From contig JAVTVX010000012.1 of NCBI GenBank assembly GCA_033439265.1, positions 33,358,261-33,422,260 of the forward strand: a DNA stretch of 64,000 nucleotides. Direction: 5' to 3'. The notes under the pieces were generated by a model. It worked only from the letters and a program-made list of their open reading frames with translations. It searched no databases and was not told the origin of the DNA. Positions within the stretch are counted from its first letter, which is position 1. The number at the start of each line of letters is the position of its first letter. The position numbers and the translations under genes were made by a program. The stretch comes from Dillenia suffruticosa. Its lineage: Eukaryota > Streptophyta > Magnoliopsida > Dilleniales > Dilleniaceae. Positions 43,557-55,334 of the stretch are shown piece after piece.

Positions 43557-46500
43557 AGTAGAGAAGAGGGGCCATTAGAGGTCACGGTTCACTCCACTGC
43601 AGAAGATTTAAAGGCCTGGAACAGATTAGAATTTGGCAACATTTTTCATAGAAAAAGGACTTTGGAGGGAAGACTAAGAGGTATTCAGAAAGCAAAAAGC
43701 TATCCTTGGTCCCCTTATCTGCAGGAGCTAGAATCTCAGCTGCTAACTGATTTGCATAAAGTCCTTGAGCAAGAAGAGACGTTTTGGTGCCAACAGTCAA
43801 GAATCAACTAGCTTAATGAAGGTGATAAGAATACAAAATTTTTTTATGCCACTACTAGGATGCGAAGAGGATCCAATAGAATCACAGCGTTGAAAATTCA
43901 TGAGGTTTGGTGTACTGACCAGGAGACTCTTAAGCTCCATGCAAACTCTTTTTTTTCTGAGCTTTTTGCTAGTAAGGAAGTGACTGTGATGAGCGAAAAA
44001 TTTAGTTCAGGGAGAAGTAAAATCAGCCAGGTAGACCATGAAGCTTTGTGCAAAAAATCGGAGGAATCAGAAGTTAGAAATGCTGTTTTCTTGATGGATG
44101 GGTGGAAAGCTCCAGGTCCGGATGGAATCCAGCCGATGTTCTACAAAAAATTTTGGCCCACGGTCAAGGACAAAGTTTGTAATTTTGTGAATGAGGCTAT
44201 AGAGGATGGGTATTTCTGTCCGGTGATAGCTAAAGCCTTCATGATTCTGATCCCTAAAGTTAGCAATCCAGGTTTCATGTCATACCAATCAGCTTTCTAA
44301 ACACCTCCTACAAGATTCTACGCAAGTGTTTGGTGGCTAGACTAAGACCTCTTCTGCAGGACATAATTGGGCCGCACCAGAACAGTTTCCTTCCAGGAAG
44401 AGGAACTCTTGATAATGTCATCGTTCTCCAAGAAGTGATCCACACTATCAGAAATTCGAAAAGCAATAAGCATTCAATGGTGATAAAAATTGACCTCAAG
44501 AAGGTCTATGACAATGTGAACTGGGAGTTCCTGGTGAAAGTTCTTCTAGAGACCAACATCCCTGTTAAACTTATCAAGCTGATTATGTTTGCAGTTTCAG
44601 TAGGAGAAACGACCATCATATGGAATGGGGAGGCGCTTCCTGCATTCAAGCCCGGTCAATGTCTAAGACAAGGTGACCCTCTCTCTCCATATCTCTTCCT
44701 GCTGGTGATGGAAAGGCTTGCTCTAATGATTCAAGAAAAGGTGAGAAAGGGAGTTTGGAATGCAATGAAGGTTGCGAGAGGGGGTCTTGCGATTTCGCAT
44801 ATTTTTTTCACAGATGTCCTAATTCTATTCGCGGAGGTGGAGCACCTAAACCTCAGTAACATTCTTAGTTGTTTGAAGGAATTCTCAGATGAAAGTGGAT
44901 TACATATCAATCCGGCTAAATCTAAGATATGGATATCTCCTAAAGCCCCCTGGCATCTTAAAGCCTCTCTTGCGGCTTGTAGCAGATTTATGATCACTGA
45001 GAACTTGGGTAACTATTTGGGAATGCCTACTATTCATGGTAGACCGGGAAAAGAGGCATGGTGGTTTGGGAGTGAGAAGTATGAGAGATTGCAATGTGGC
45101 AATGTTTGCAAAGCTAGGTTGGAGAGTCATGAATGATGAGGAGTCTTTGTGGGTGAAAATCCTCAGATCCAAATACCCTCAAAGGAGGGAAGCTGCTGGA
45201 GCACAAGAGAAAGAGTAATTCCTTTGCAGTGTGGAAAGGCATTTGTTTAAGCAGGGAGTATCTTAAGAAGGGTATAAAATGGAGGATTGGAGATGGCAAT
45301 TCCATTAGTTTCTGGTATGACCGGTGGCTTGGCAATGATATGCTAGTAGGAGATGCCTTGATCCCTCAGATGGAATGCACTACAGATGTTAAAGTTAACC
45401 ACTTCTGGGAGGAGGCTGGGGGTGGAAGTTGGAAGAGCTAAATTCAATTCTTCCGGACCATAAAGTTGAGGAAATTAAAGCTACTCCAATCCCAAGAGAT
45501 AGATCCAGACCTGACTCTATGTTCTGGAAAGAGAGGGTTGATGGAGATTTTAGTGTTTCCACTGCTTATTGGCTCCAAAAGAAGGAGGTTCTTCAACAGC
45601 CAAGACGTGAAGAAGTCTGGAGCCAGGTTTGGAAGTTGTGCTGCCCAGAGAGAGTCAAAGTCTTCGTTCGGATGGCGGTTAGGGATAGAATTCTCACTAA
45701 ATCCTAGTTGAGAAGGAGAGGCGTGGTGAACTCAGATATCTGTTAAGTTTGCAACAAGGAAGAGGAGTCTCTGTGTCATGCTTTGAGAGAATGTTTGCAT
45801 GCTAGAGACATTTGGAGATTGTTAGGGCAGGACTCCAGCTCTGCAGCAAATTTTTGGAGGGATGGTGGAGAAGCTTGGCTAAGGAATGGTATTCATAAGA
45901 AGTACCATCTGAGAATGGAGGATGAGGCGGCGGGATTTGCCATGACTATTTGGTCCATTTGGAATTCAAGATGCCGTGCCATCCTCCAAAAGAAGTTGGA
46001 CCCGCCTCAGCAGATTGCTAGCAGGATCCTATGTTGGTCCAAGTGTACTGTCAATCTCTGCTCGAGTAGGGCGAGAGTGGAAACACTCCTGGTGGCTTGG
46101 TTAAAACCTCCTGAAGGTAAAATAAAGCTTAATGTGGATGGAGGGACAGCTGCAGAATATGGTCCTTCTAGTGTGGGTGGGCTCTTTAGAGATAGCAATG
46201 GGAGATGGCTGTATGGGTTCTGGGCGAACATTGTCGTGTCTGACAGCAGCCAATCTAAGCTTCTGGCTTTAAATCAGGGCCTCAAGATTGCTAAAGACAG
46301 AGGCTTGAGGGAGCTTTTGGTTGAGTGTGACTCACTTATGGTGGTATCATCCATAAAAAATGGAGTTGGCTCTAACCATCCCTGGAAGAATATTGTTTGG
46401 GACTGTAGAGAACTCATGAGGGAGCTGCAAATCTCAGATATAAAGCATATCTTCAGAGAGGCAAATCGGTGCGCCGATAAACTGGTAGAGTTAGGGAAAA

Positions 46501-46750
46501 GGAGCCAGTCTGGTATGGTGGTTGTTGAGAGGCCTCCTCCTGATTTGGAGCCTCTGTTACTGCTGGACTCCGAGGGAGTTTCTTGGTGCAGACGAAGGAA
46601 GAGTTACCTTCTCTCTGATGAGCCTGCAAAGGACTAACTTTCTTCAGATGTCTTAGTGCTCTAGTGCTCGTTTCCTAGTTGTTTTTTGTTTCTGTAGTTC
46701 AGATTCTGTTTCTTTTGTTGTTATTTATCTTCTTTCATCGTATGTACAAA
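43557..46750 (+). mobile_element. 5'-truncated, decayed LINE (RT, zf-RVT, RNase H)
   Basis: Pieces in order: linker before RT (KAWNRLEFGNIF...EETFWCQQSRIN), where TAG at 43809-43811 replaces the usual Trp; RT start (WKAPGPDGIQP); frameshift near 44290; RT core to about 45040 (FLPGRGTLDN, IKIDLKKVYDNVNWEFL, LRQGDPLSPYLFLL); frameshift and deletion; C-terminal linker; zf-RVT (CPERVKVFV..., about 45520-45790); and RNase H (KLNVDGGTA ... FREANRCADKLVEL, to 46637). The catalytic FADD box reads FTDV and the RNase H Glu is lost (KLLALNQG). It ends in a poly-A run at 46748. No endonuclease domain. Dead non-LTR retrotransposon; the left arm lacks it. Confidence 0.92.
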
Positions 46751-47109
46751 AAAAAAAGTAAAAATGTGAAATTAGATATTAGAAGTTAGATAACCCTTTT
46801 AGACTCTTCAATTCTTAAAATGATTAACTTGGATTTTGCAAATGTGAGAAAGAGAAATCTAAAATTATTTTATTTAAATTGTAAAATATTAAAAGGAACT
46901 TTGTTTCGATTTTGCCAATCTAGCATAATTGTATTATTGTCCTTTCAAAAAATCCAATTTATCACCAATGCCAAATGACTTTTGTTATGCTCTCAATCTT
47001 TTATATCGAGCTTTATATTTTAAATAAATATATTTTTTAAAAAAAAGGTATGTGGATGCACGAGGGCATAAATAAGACCCCCTTGCCATGACCAAGATTG
47101 TGCCATTTT

Positions 47110-47523
47110 TTTTATGGAGATAGTTGCCATCATCTGGTATTTAGTTTTAATCTGATTAACCTAGACAAGCACTTGAAACCCGTTGAGGTGTTGGATCTCC
47201 AAATGTCTATCTTTCTTTTTCAAGATTAAAATTTGATATTTTAATTAAAAAAATATAATGCACAATCGTTAACTCATAAGTCATTGTTAGATTGTGTAAT
47301 TTATTTATTACTAATTTTCTTTTGTATAAGTGGATATTTGTTACCAATCGATATCCGTGTTCCATTTGAATAATTCGGTTGAGTACTGTGAGATCCATTA
47401 AGGGGTTGACTCGTCAAATGTCTATTTTTTTATTCCCAATATTCGAATTTGAGATTTTATTTAAAAAAATTTAGCGTTATGCCGCTATATTTGTAAGTGA
47501 TTGGTAGATTGTGCAATTTATAG
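47110..47523 (-). mobile_element. Two adjoining SINE-like copies in the right arm
   Basis: This 410-bp insert is absent from the left arm. It contains two related segments, each ending in AGATTGTG(T/C)AATTTA (about 47289 and 47508), which looks like a target duplication around the second copy. AATTCGGTTGAGTACTGTGAG matches the window's SINE family. Confidence 0.6.
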
Positions 47524-47539
47524 TTGTACAATGTGGTGT

Positions 47540-47635
47540 CCGCAAAAGATAGTTTAATGGTTATAACTTTCTATCCTAATCTCTGTTGTCCGAGATTCAA
47601 ACACGTGTTTATAAAAAAAAAAAAACAAAAAAAAA
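47540..47635 (+). mobile_element. tRNA-derived SINE with 16-bp TSD
   Basis: Perfect TSD TTGTACAATGTGGTGT at 47524-47539 and 47636-47651. Box A-like TAGTTTAATGGTT, box B-like GAGATTCAAAC, poly-A tail. The left arm has the uninterrupted site. Confidence 0.9.
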
Positions 47636-47905
47636 TTGTACAATGTGGTGTGGTCGTAAAAATGAGGACCTATGTGGACCCAACTTTTTTTTTTTCTGGC
47701 CAGGCCCTCCACAGGCCTTGTCTAAATTTAGCCCAAACCTAGCATAGTGCTAATTGAGCCTAAAACCCTAAAGTCCACTTTGAACCAACTGCTTATCATG
47801 AGGTTGTGGGACCAAAAAAAAAAAAAGTTATGAGAGTAAAGTTTACCTCTTAGTTTAACGCTAATCAGGCTCAAAACCCTAAAGCCCACATTTGGAGCAA
47901 CTAGC

Positions 47906-48667
47906 TATCACAAACACGACAACCCATCAACGTCTTCCTCTCCTCCCTTGCAAGTCCATTCCCCATGCCACCTCCATTTCACAGCCCACGAAGAAGCCGA
48001 CCCACCAGCCCCATCAAAATCCATATAATCAAAATTTGTAAACGATGTTCGGCAAAATGCTTGAACCAAAATGTGAGACTACAATTTCATATTTCAATAC
48101 CCTTTTCAGGGAAGAAAAAGAGTATTCGTCGTAATATTAAGGGTCTTTTACGTGAATTTAATAATAAAATATTAAATTTTTTTAATCAAAAATTTGAATT
48201 CAAATTTTAAAAATAAAAAAAATAAATACCTAAAAAAACAACCACTAAAGTAGATATTACGGTTGGATTTTTCGGATGCTATGGTTAAGTGAAAAAAAAT
48301 ATTACAGTCCTAGTCCTCGTAATCTATATATTTGGACATATTTGGCCCTGACCTGATATTAGAACGGGCATAGATAAACGCACGGATACTAACATGGATT
48401 GACCCAATTAGATTTGGAGTTAAATACCTTTAAGCATGATCAGGGTTCGATTTTTATTGACAGTATTGGACTCTCATATATATGGAACGTTTCCTGTTGG
48501 GAGACTCACCCTCCAAAAGGAGCTACTGTAACTATTGATCTAGATTAATCGGAGCAAAACTCTAAATATTAATCGGTATCTATAAAAAAATATATATATA
48601 TACAAAGGCACGGATAAAATGACATAGCCCTCCGCCTGAGCCGGCCCCAAAAATAATTAAAACCAAG
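47906..48667. other. Intergenic stretch upstream of the PPR gene
   Basis: Apart from the SINE at 48389 no element or gene is evident. Confidence 0.5.
48389..48607 (+). mobile_element. SINE with 9-bp TSD, just upstream of the PPR promoter
   Basis: TSD GCACGGATA at 48380-48388 and 48608-48616. Box B-like CAGGGTTCGATTTT; ends with AGATTAATCGGAGC and an A/TA tail. Its 3' end is 61 bp from the TATA box of the PPR gene. Confidence 0.75.
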
Positions 48668-48675
48668 TATATAAA
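48668..48675 (+). promoter_or_regulatory. TATA box of the PPR gene
   Basis: TATATAAA followed after about 30 bp by the leader with a CT tract (48709-48722). It is 105 bp before ATG 48773. Confidence 0.6.
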
Positions 48676-48772
48676 GCGAAAACTGTACAAACCCTTGCCC
48701 GCCGTCACTCTCTCTCTCTCACTCACGCAGACTCGAAGTTTGTATTCACGAGCAATACTGCCAAGAGCAACA

Positions 48773-49867
48773 ATGTCTTCTCTTTCTCGCGTCAAGACCA
48801 TCAAGTCCATATCATCTGACCTCTTCAAGGAGTGCAACCTCAAAAAGCTCGTCAAAAAATTCAAAAAATCCTCGGAAATCGATCGTTTCCGAGCCAAGCA
48901 GGGCATATACGAAGAAGCTGTTCATCGTCTCGCCGTGAAGAAGAAATTTCGATGGATCGAAGAGATTCTCGAACACCAGAAGACCTTCAAAGACATTTCC
49001 AAAGAGGGTTTCACTGTTCGTCTAATATCTCTTTATGGAAAATCTGGTATGTTTGAGCATGCACTAAAAGTGTTCGACGAAATGCCTGAACTAAAATGCG
49101 AGAGGTCAGTTAAATCTTTCAATGCCATTTTGGGTGCATGCGCTGATTCGAAGAAATATGACAAGATTGATGAGTATTTTCGTGGATTGTCATCGAAATT
49201 ATTGATCAAACCTGATTTGGTCTCGTATAATACAGTTATAAAGGCGTATCGCGATATGGGTTCTTTGGATACTGCATCGTTGATGCTTGATGAGATGGAG
49301 AAGAATGGGATTGAGCCTGATTTGATCACTTTTAATACCCTGCTTCATGGGTTTTACGAGAATAATCGGTTTGATGATGGAGAGAAACTGTGGGCCCGAA
49401 TGGAGAAGAAGAATGTTGTTCCTGATATTGTCAGTTATAGGTCGAGGTTGCATGGGTTGGTTAATGGAAAAAGGATGTCGGATGCGGTTGAATTGGTTGA
49501 GAAGTTGCAGGGAGATGGACCTAAGCCGGATGTGATTTGTTACAATGAACTGATTAAAGGCTTTTGTAGTGATGGGAAGCTGGAGGAGGCTCAGAAGTGG
49601 CACAAAGAGCTTGTTCAAATGGGTTGTGTTCCGAATAAGTACACTTTTGGCCCGTTTGTGAAGCTTCTGTGCGAGAAGGGTGAATTTGATCAGGCACAAG
49701 AGATGTGCGTAGAGAGCATTAATCATCGGTGTTTGTTGGGTGCGGCATTGTTACAGCAAGTGGTGGATGGTTTGATTAAGACGTCGAAAAGTGAGGAAGC
49801 GCAGAAGCTTGTGGAGTTGGGGTGGTCTAATAATTATTCTCATGCCAGTTTGAAGATCCCTTCTTAG
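48773..49867 (+). CDS. P-class pentatricopeptide repeat protein, probably mitochondrial
   Basis: Intron-less 364-aa protein. The first 35 residues are basic and Ser/Lys-rich with no acid-rich stretch, compatible with a mitochondrial targeting peptide. About seven PPR motifs follow from residue 85 (for example PDLVSYNTVIKAYRDMGSLD, then PDLITFNTLLHGFYE, PDVICYNELIKGFCSDGKLE). Overall order and the IYEEAVHRLAVKKKFRWIEEILE start resemble Arabidopsis At1g55890/At3g13160-type proteins, some of which are reported in the mitochondrial ribosome; that role is inference. ATG 48773 was chosen because the upstream in-frame extension has no ATG and overlaps the CT-rich leader. Confidence 0.88.
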   Translation: MSSLSRVKTIKSISSDLFKECNLKKLVKKFKKSSEIDRFRAKQGIYEEAVHRLAVKKKFRWIEEILEHQKTFKDISKEGFTVRLISLYGKSGMFEHALKVFDEMPELKCERSVKSFNAILGACADSKKYDKIDEYFRGLSSKLLIKPDLVSYNTVIKAYRDMGSLDTASLMLDEMEKNGIEPDLITFNTLLHGFYENNRFDDGEKLWARMEKKNVVPDIVSYRSRLHGLVNGKRMSDAVELVEKLQGDGPKPDVICYNELIKGFCSDGKLEEAQKWHKELVQMGCVPNKYTFGPFVKLLCEKGEFDQAQEMCVESINHRCLLGAALLQQVVDGLIKTSKSEEAQKLVELGWSNNYSHASLKIPS

Positions 49868-51055
49868 GGGAGGAGTCTTGGAGTGTTTTTCATGTTGCCG
49901 GTAGCTTCTGATTTCATGTTGTGGAATGGAGTCATTGTTTTCCAGAGCTCCCAAGTATGTGCTTAGAGTTCACAAATGAATGCTTTTGTCTTCTCTCGTC
50001 TTGAATTTTGGATATTAGTAATAACGGGCATATGTTCTTTGTGCTAGGACGCTTCTCCTGCATTCCTTCGGATTTAGTGTATGCTATATATGCCGACAAT
50101 TTGGCCCCTCCAAGGATGATGCTCCGGATATAGAGGGCCTTGGTTGCAATGCTGATGCTTTTTGTGACACTTTAACCAAGTTGCTTCGTTTGGCTCCCTG
50201 ATGATGAATGAAGATTCTGCCTAGGTAGTTGAGTGGTCTATTGGAGGTCAAAGTGAAGTCCTGGTTTTATGTAGTCAGCCTAAATTTCAGTATTTCTTGA
50301 CTGTTACTGTTTTGTATGCTTGCACTAAACTTTTTAATTCTTGAGAATGTTGCTGTTTACAATTGATTGATTGCAAATTAAGGTTAACTATGAAGGTAAA
50401 AACTAGGAGGAATTAATTCTATCATTCTGATTTTTATGTGGGTCCAATAGGAAGGTACCCACCACGGTATCTCTCAACGATCGGAGGAAACTGTGTCGGT
50501 AATCATGCTAACTGTAATGGCCCCGTATAGTGGCCCATAAATGATCTCACCAAACTCTGGTAGAGATAGCAATAGCGCATTTTTTAATTATAGCTCTCGA
50601 GTTCGATCTATTGAAATGAGAAATAAGATTTAAAAGAGTCAATCTTTTAATGGGATCTAGAGTATTCAAAACGGATTAGTCGGATAAAGTTTGGACAGTT
50701 CAGATAAAAATCCAAAAAAAAAAAAAAAGAAGGATATGGTTCTATTTATTTGATGAATCCAAGCTGCGTTATTTATTTATTTATTTTTTTGGTGATAATC
50801 CAAACTGCGTTATCAATGAGAAGATGGGGACAAAGCGAGCTCTTTGATATATAAATGCTATAGGCATAGGAGTTTTGGAACATAATTTTATTTTTATTTT
50901 TTGTTTTTTAAAGTTACAAGGATATTTAAATTTAGAATCTTTAAATTAAATTAGAAGTGATAGATTGTGATTATTAGGATGTTTTCTCAGGACATCAGGA
51001 CATAATTTATACTGCTAGGATTGCTCTTTGATTATCCCAAGAGCCCAAAACCCTA

Positions 51056-51165
51056 TGTTATGGAATTTGCTGGGGACGTCACGAGATGGCCCCGGTCATG
51101 AAAGGTAGATTGTTATGGAATTTGCTGGGGACGTCACCAGATGGCCTCGGTCATGAAAGGTAGAT
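51056..51165 (+). repeat. 55-bp tandem duplication
   Basis: Two copies of a 55-bp unit (TGTTATGGAATTTGCTGGGG start at 51056 and 51111) differing at two bases. Each copy carries GGGGACGTCAC, an ACGT-core motif. Confidence 0.92.
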
Positions 51166-51211
51166 TGTCATGTACAATGTGTAAACATGTATTTTTAAGG
51201 TTTTGTTTGGG

Positions 51212-51303
51212 ATTATTAAAGGAATAGTTTAGTAATATAAATTCTCATTTTTAATTTGATGATCTCGGATTCAAATCTTTATCTAACAAAAAAAAAAAAA
51301 AAA
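51212..51303 (+). mobile_element. SINE-like element with A tail
   Basis: AATAGTTTAGTAATA (box A-like), then CTCGGATTCAAATCT (box B-like) and TATCTAAC followed by 17 A. Same tail word (ATCTAAC/TATAAC before A-run) as the 57874 SINE. TSD not certain. Confidence 0.65.
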
Positions 51304-52168
51304 AGTTCTGTCCGGGGCAAAGTGTGTTCAACTGCCTAATGGGCTTATGCCTGTGAACTGAGGAAACTGTTACTTAAGCCCACCCACGGTTTGCAGATAG
51401 AGGAGTGAGTATAGCATTTGCGTCCTAAGGAAAGATATTCATTGTTACTCGGGAACAGTTCATGTGGCAAAAGCATCCTCACATCTATTGTTTCTTTTTT
51501 AATTTGATATGTTTGATTGTATCTCTTTACATATATAAAAAGAAGAAAAGAAAAGATATTCATTGGTACTAAGAACAAAAAGTCTCAGAAATTCTCCTTT
51601 TATTCTTTGAAATTTCTGCAATTATTAGTCTGTCTAGCTTCAATTAGATAAATATAAAGTCTCCAGGCAAAGTTGGCTCCATCACCTTTCACATTTGCTG
51701 ACAAACACAATTTCTCAGGCAATTAAACGAACATAAGAATCGTAGTAAAAATAATTAAAAGAAACCAACTACTGTATCACATTAGACAAATTCATTTTTC
51801 CTTCGATAATTAACAGGGGGTGGCAGGATCATTAAGAATTCAGAGACTTGAGACTTAAAACTTCAATTCTCTCTCGTTTAAGGATAGGTAGAACGAGTCA
51901 GAGGAGTGAGAAAGAACAGACTATTGTTCATGAAACGGCATCGTTTTGGGAGTATAAAATAAGACTTGCTTACTTTTTGGGTAAACTAAACTTTTTATTT
52001 GAAATTGAAATATTAACAGTTGAATGTGTACAGCAAAAGAATTGGTTATTTTAGGGTATTAATTTCTTTTTGGTACATCGAATTTTCTATTGAAAATTGA
52101 AACAAGTAAATGATTCTTTCTCTCGTGTTATTTCTCTTCATTCAATTCAATTGCTAAAGAAGAGGGTT

Positions 52169-52169
<1 letters not shown>

Positions 52170-52204
<35 letters not shown>
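52170..52204 (+). repeat. (CT)n microsatellite
   Basis: About 17 CT dinucleotides. Confidence 0.95.
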
Positions 52205-52206
<2 letters not shown>

Positions 52207-53831
52207 CATGGAGTATTTCTTGAGCGTCCAATATCCATTTTGATTTGTTCATGTATAAAACAGAGTTAGTTTGCATGGAATTGAGAGGCTTAAAATCTTA
52301 TGAGTACTCAAAATAACTAATTTTATAGCCTCTAGAAATATTATTATAGTTTATGATCTATTTAATTCTTGAGTGTCCAATGTCCATTTTGATTTGTTGG
52401 TACTAAATTAAAATATTATTTGAAGGGATATAATACTTCTACTAAATAGTATATAAATTGGCAAAGTTACAAGGTTATGTGGTAGTTTTAGGCCGAGGGC
52501 GTAATTCGGCGGACGAAAAGTATGAACCTTTGTTGGCCGCACTACGGCAAGATGATAGAAATCTGCCTAGGCCTAGGGGCATGGTAACCCAATTGGAGAC
52601 CAAATTCAAGTCTCCCCATTTTGTCCTCAATAATAGAAATCTAAATAAATCACAAACAAACATTCGATTTAATAGATTGAAATATTATATTTCTTAATTA
52701 AATTTTAAGTTCAAAACTTGAAAAAATAAAAAAACTATATTAAAAGAGTTATCCTTTATATAAGACACTCATAGACACTTAGATTATTTGGTGACACAGT
52801 ATATATGATCTCTCTCCTTTTAATTTTTAAAAAAAGTAAAATATTTTATAATTTTGTACCCATCGTGAGTTTTTTTTTTTTTTTATGTGAATAATGACCA
52901 TATATACCCCTACAACAATAGCAAAATTCATCAAAGTTCTGCAAAGGTCGGGTTTCATTTTCCTCCTATTCAAAACTGGTCCGGTCCAAAAAAATTTACA
53001 AGCTTGTTTTTGGGTGTTTTCTCTTGAAGTCTTAGGTTGATATGGCAGCCTGGCTAGATATCTGGTCTTAGTGACAGCATTTGCCTGAAAGCCTAGAAAT
53101 CTGAATGAATTAGTCTAAAAAACTTTAAAAGTCTCGTACGTTGTAGAAACTAGTAATGGCTTCATGCATTGACTAATTGATATTTAATTCCCTAGAGAAT
53201 GTATAGGAACAAGATTAGGTACCATGTTGCATCACCGAAATAATCAAACCCAGTTCAACAAATTCGAAGAAAAGCCTGGCCGAATACTTCATTTGATCAT
53301 CCTTCAATCTCTTTTACCAGGGTTGTCCTTGGCCAGCGAATCGCGTTTATTATTCTAAACAAAAATGAAAGGCTTAGGACAATTATGTGACCAAATCTTA
53401 ATAATCAAATAGGGACCTCAACAAAACTTGGTTTATTTTAAGGTTAAATACCACAAAGAAACAAGCAGAATTTGAGGAAGAATAAGCCAAAATCATTCAT
53501 TATTCATTTGTTTAGAATCTTCTCTTTAACATTATTTTTTAAACCAACAGCTTTCTAACTGCCGAGTTGTTTTAGGGCCGTTAGAGATTTATTTTGATTT
53601 TGGGCTATCCATTTTTGACCAAAATGTGTCCTAGGAGGGCTAACCTAGCTCTGCATGAAAAAATGTGATTCATGACTTATCCTGAGAGTGAAAAATATGA
53701 AAGAACAAGGAAAAGGGAGAATAGGAAGAGTAAAAATAAACAAAAAGGGTGGAAACATGAAAAGTGACAAAATATAGGCTTGATTAACCATTTAATTAAT
53801 ATTTGTTAATAGATTCCTGTGTTACCTGCTT

Positions 53832-54037
53832 CTTTTTTTTTTTTTTTTAACCATAACTTGATCACTAACCCAATATTTGAGATTTTACTCCGATTAATAT
53901 GGTTCAACCGCTTATAGGAATCAATTGAGGAGACAAGTCTTTCAGTACTGATTTTTTCATTTTCATGAAAATCGAACTCCCGATCATGATTAAGGGACGT
54001 TAATTTTTAAACCAACTAAACCATAAAATATCGGTGC
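53832..54037 (-). mobile_element. SINE with 11-bp TSD
   Basis: TSD GTTACCTGCTT at 53821-53831 and 54038-54048. T-run at the left end and CTCCGATTAATATGGTTCAA inside. The minus strand reads TGGTTTAGTTGG (box A-like) and GGGAGTTCGATTTT (box B-like). Confidence 0.88.
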
Positions 54038-55152
54038 GTTACCTGCTTTTGCTTACGCACGTGTGGACGTAACTTTGATTTCAAGTTGATCTCTGTTGTA
54101 TGTATAACTTGAGTCAGATATATTTTATGTTTGATGAAGATTTTGACAATATTGCAAAAAAAAAAAAAAACTATGTTTGTTGCCTCTTGTCACCTTTGAC
54201 ACAACAAAAAAGGGGAAAAAATTTTGGTCAAACGTCACGTAATATATGTCTTGCAAATTATTTTCAAACCAAAAAAACATTAATTTGTCTATTCATCGAT
54301 CTCATATATATATATATATATATATTTACTGATACGTAGGTGACTCAGCGACCGAATATTGATATCTTTTAATTAAAATCTTAAATTTAAAACTTGTATA
54401 TATCAAAAATATGTGTCGAGAGAGTATTGTCACTTAAAGATCCAACTCAATTTTTGGATTTAGTGGAGTCTCACGTGATTACCGGATACTGTGGTTTAAA
54501 AAATATGTTTTGTTTTTCTTTTTGTTTTTATTTTTTTGTTTTACCGGCACTAGTTTCATTAGAATTTTGCCACTTTTCGTTTAAATTAAAAAAAAAAATC
54601 ATATCCTATTAAACATGGGGTTGAGATATGGGGCAAGATCGACTTCTTTTCCAGATTAAAAATTGATTTCAGGAGAAAATCAACAACTTTGATAAAACAC
54701 AAATAACTTTAGCATTAAACTAAGATTTATTAATCATCTCATTTTATCAATTCTACCAAAAATTCACCTTTTCAATTTCAGTTTAACCCAACTCCTAATG
54801 TCCATAGGTTCATATCATGTTCTTTGATCTCAAATGAAACCACACAAATCAAATCAATGAGTTTCAAATTTAGTTAATAAACACTCTAAAAATATATTAA
54901 ATATAATCTATTTTCTTATACTATTCGACAGATTTAAAAGAAAAGTTATCTTTTATTATATAACGCAGTCATTAAAAAAGGAAAAGGACACAGATAATCA
55001 CAAGAAGTCACCAACCTCAAAAATCATTTACTCCTATGAATTTGATTAGATAATTAAAAATCAAACAAACTTTGCTTTTGGATTATGAAAAAGGAATCAA
55101 GTGTTAAAAGCATGAAATTCATCGAAAAAAGGGTCCTCTGATGTCCTTATTT

Positions 55153-55321
55153 ATTTATTTATTTGGTTTTTACTGATCGATATCTGGATTTTATCTAATT
55201 AATCCGATTCGATTACTGTAAAGATCATTAAGGAGTTGGTTTTCTCAAATCTCATATCTGAGACCTATATATGATTAAGGAAGTACAATATTTTATTGTT
55301 ACACCCATGATAATTTGGTTC
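55153..55321 (-). mobile_element. SINE with 13-bp TSD
   Basis: TSD GATGTCCTTATTT at 55140-55152 and 55322-55334. It contains TAATTAATCCGATTCGATTA and AAGGAGTTGG as in other copies. The head is shortened. Confidence 0.8.
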
Positions 55322-55334
55322 GATGTCCTTATTT

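Larger units (their letters stand above)
42115..47905. repeat. Right arm of the large inverted duplication
   Basis: Inverted counterpart of 19004-25480. Private inserts are (GA)n blocks (42201-42235, 42321-42350), a SINE (43001-43189), a LINE (about 43557-46750), SINE-like copies at 47110-47520 and a SINE at 47540-47635. The inner end reaches into the DYT1 promoter. Confidence 0.9.
49868..53831. other. Intergenic stretch downstream of the PPR gene
   Basis: 3' flank, then a possible SINE (about 50540-50725, A-tail at 50712), the 55-bp tandem repeat at 51056, a SINE near 51212-51303, a (CT)n at 52170-52204 and a doubled word CCAAT(A/G)TCCATTTTGATT (52249 and 52377). No convincing gene. Confidence 0.55.
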
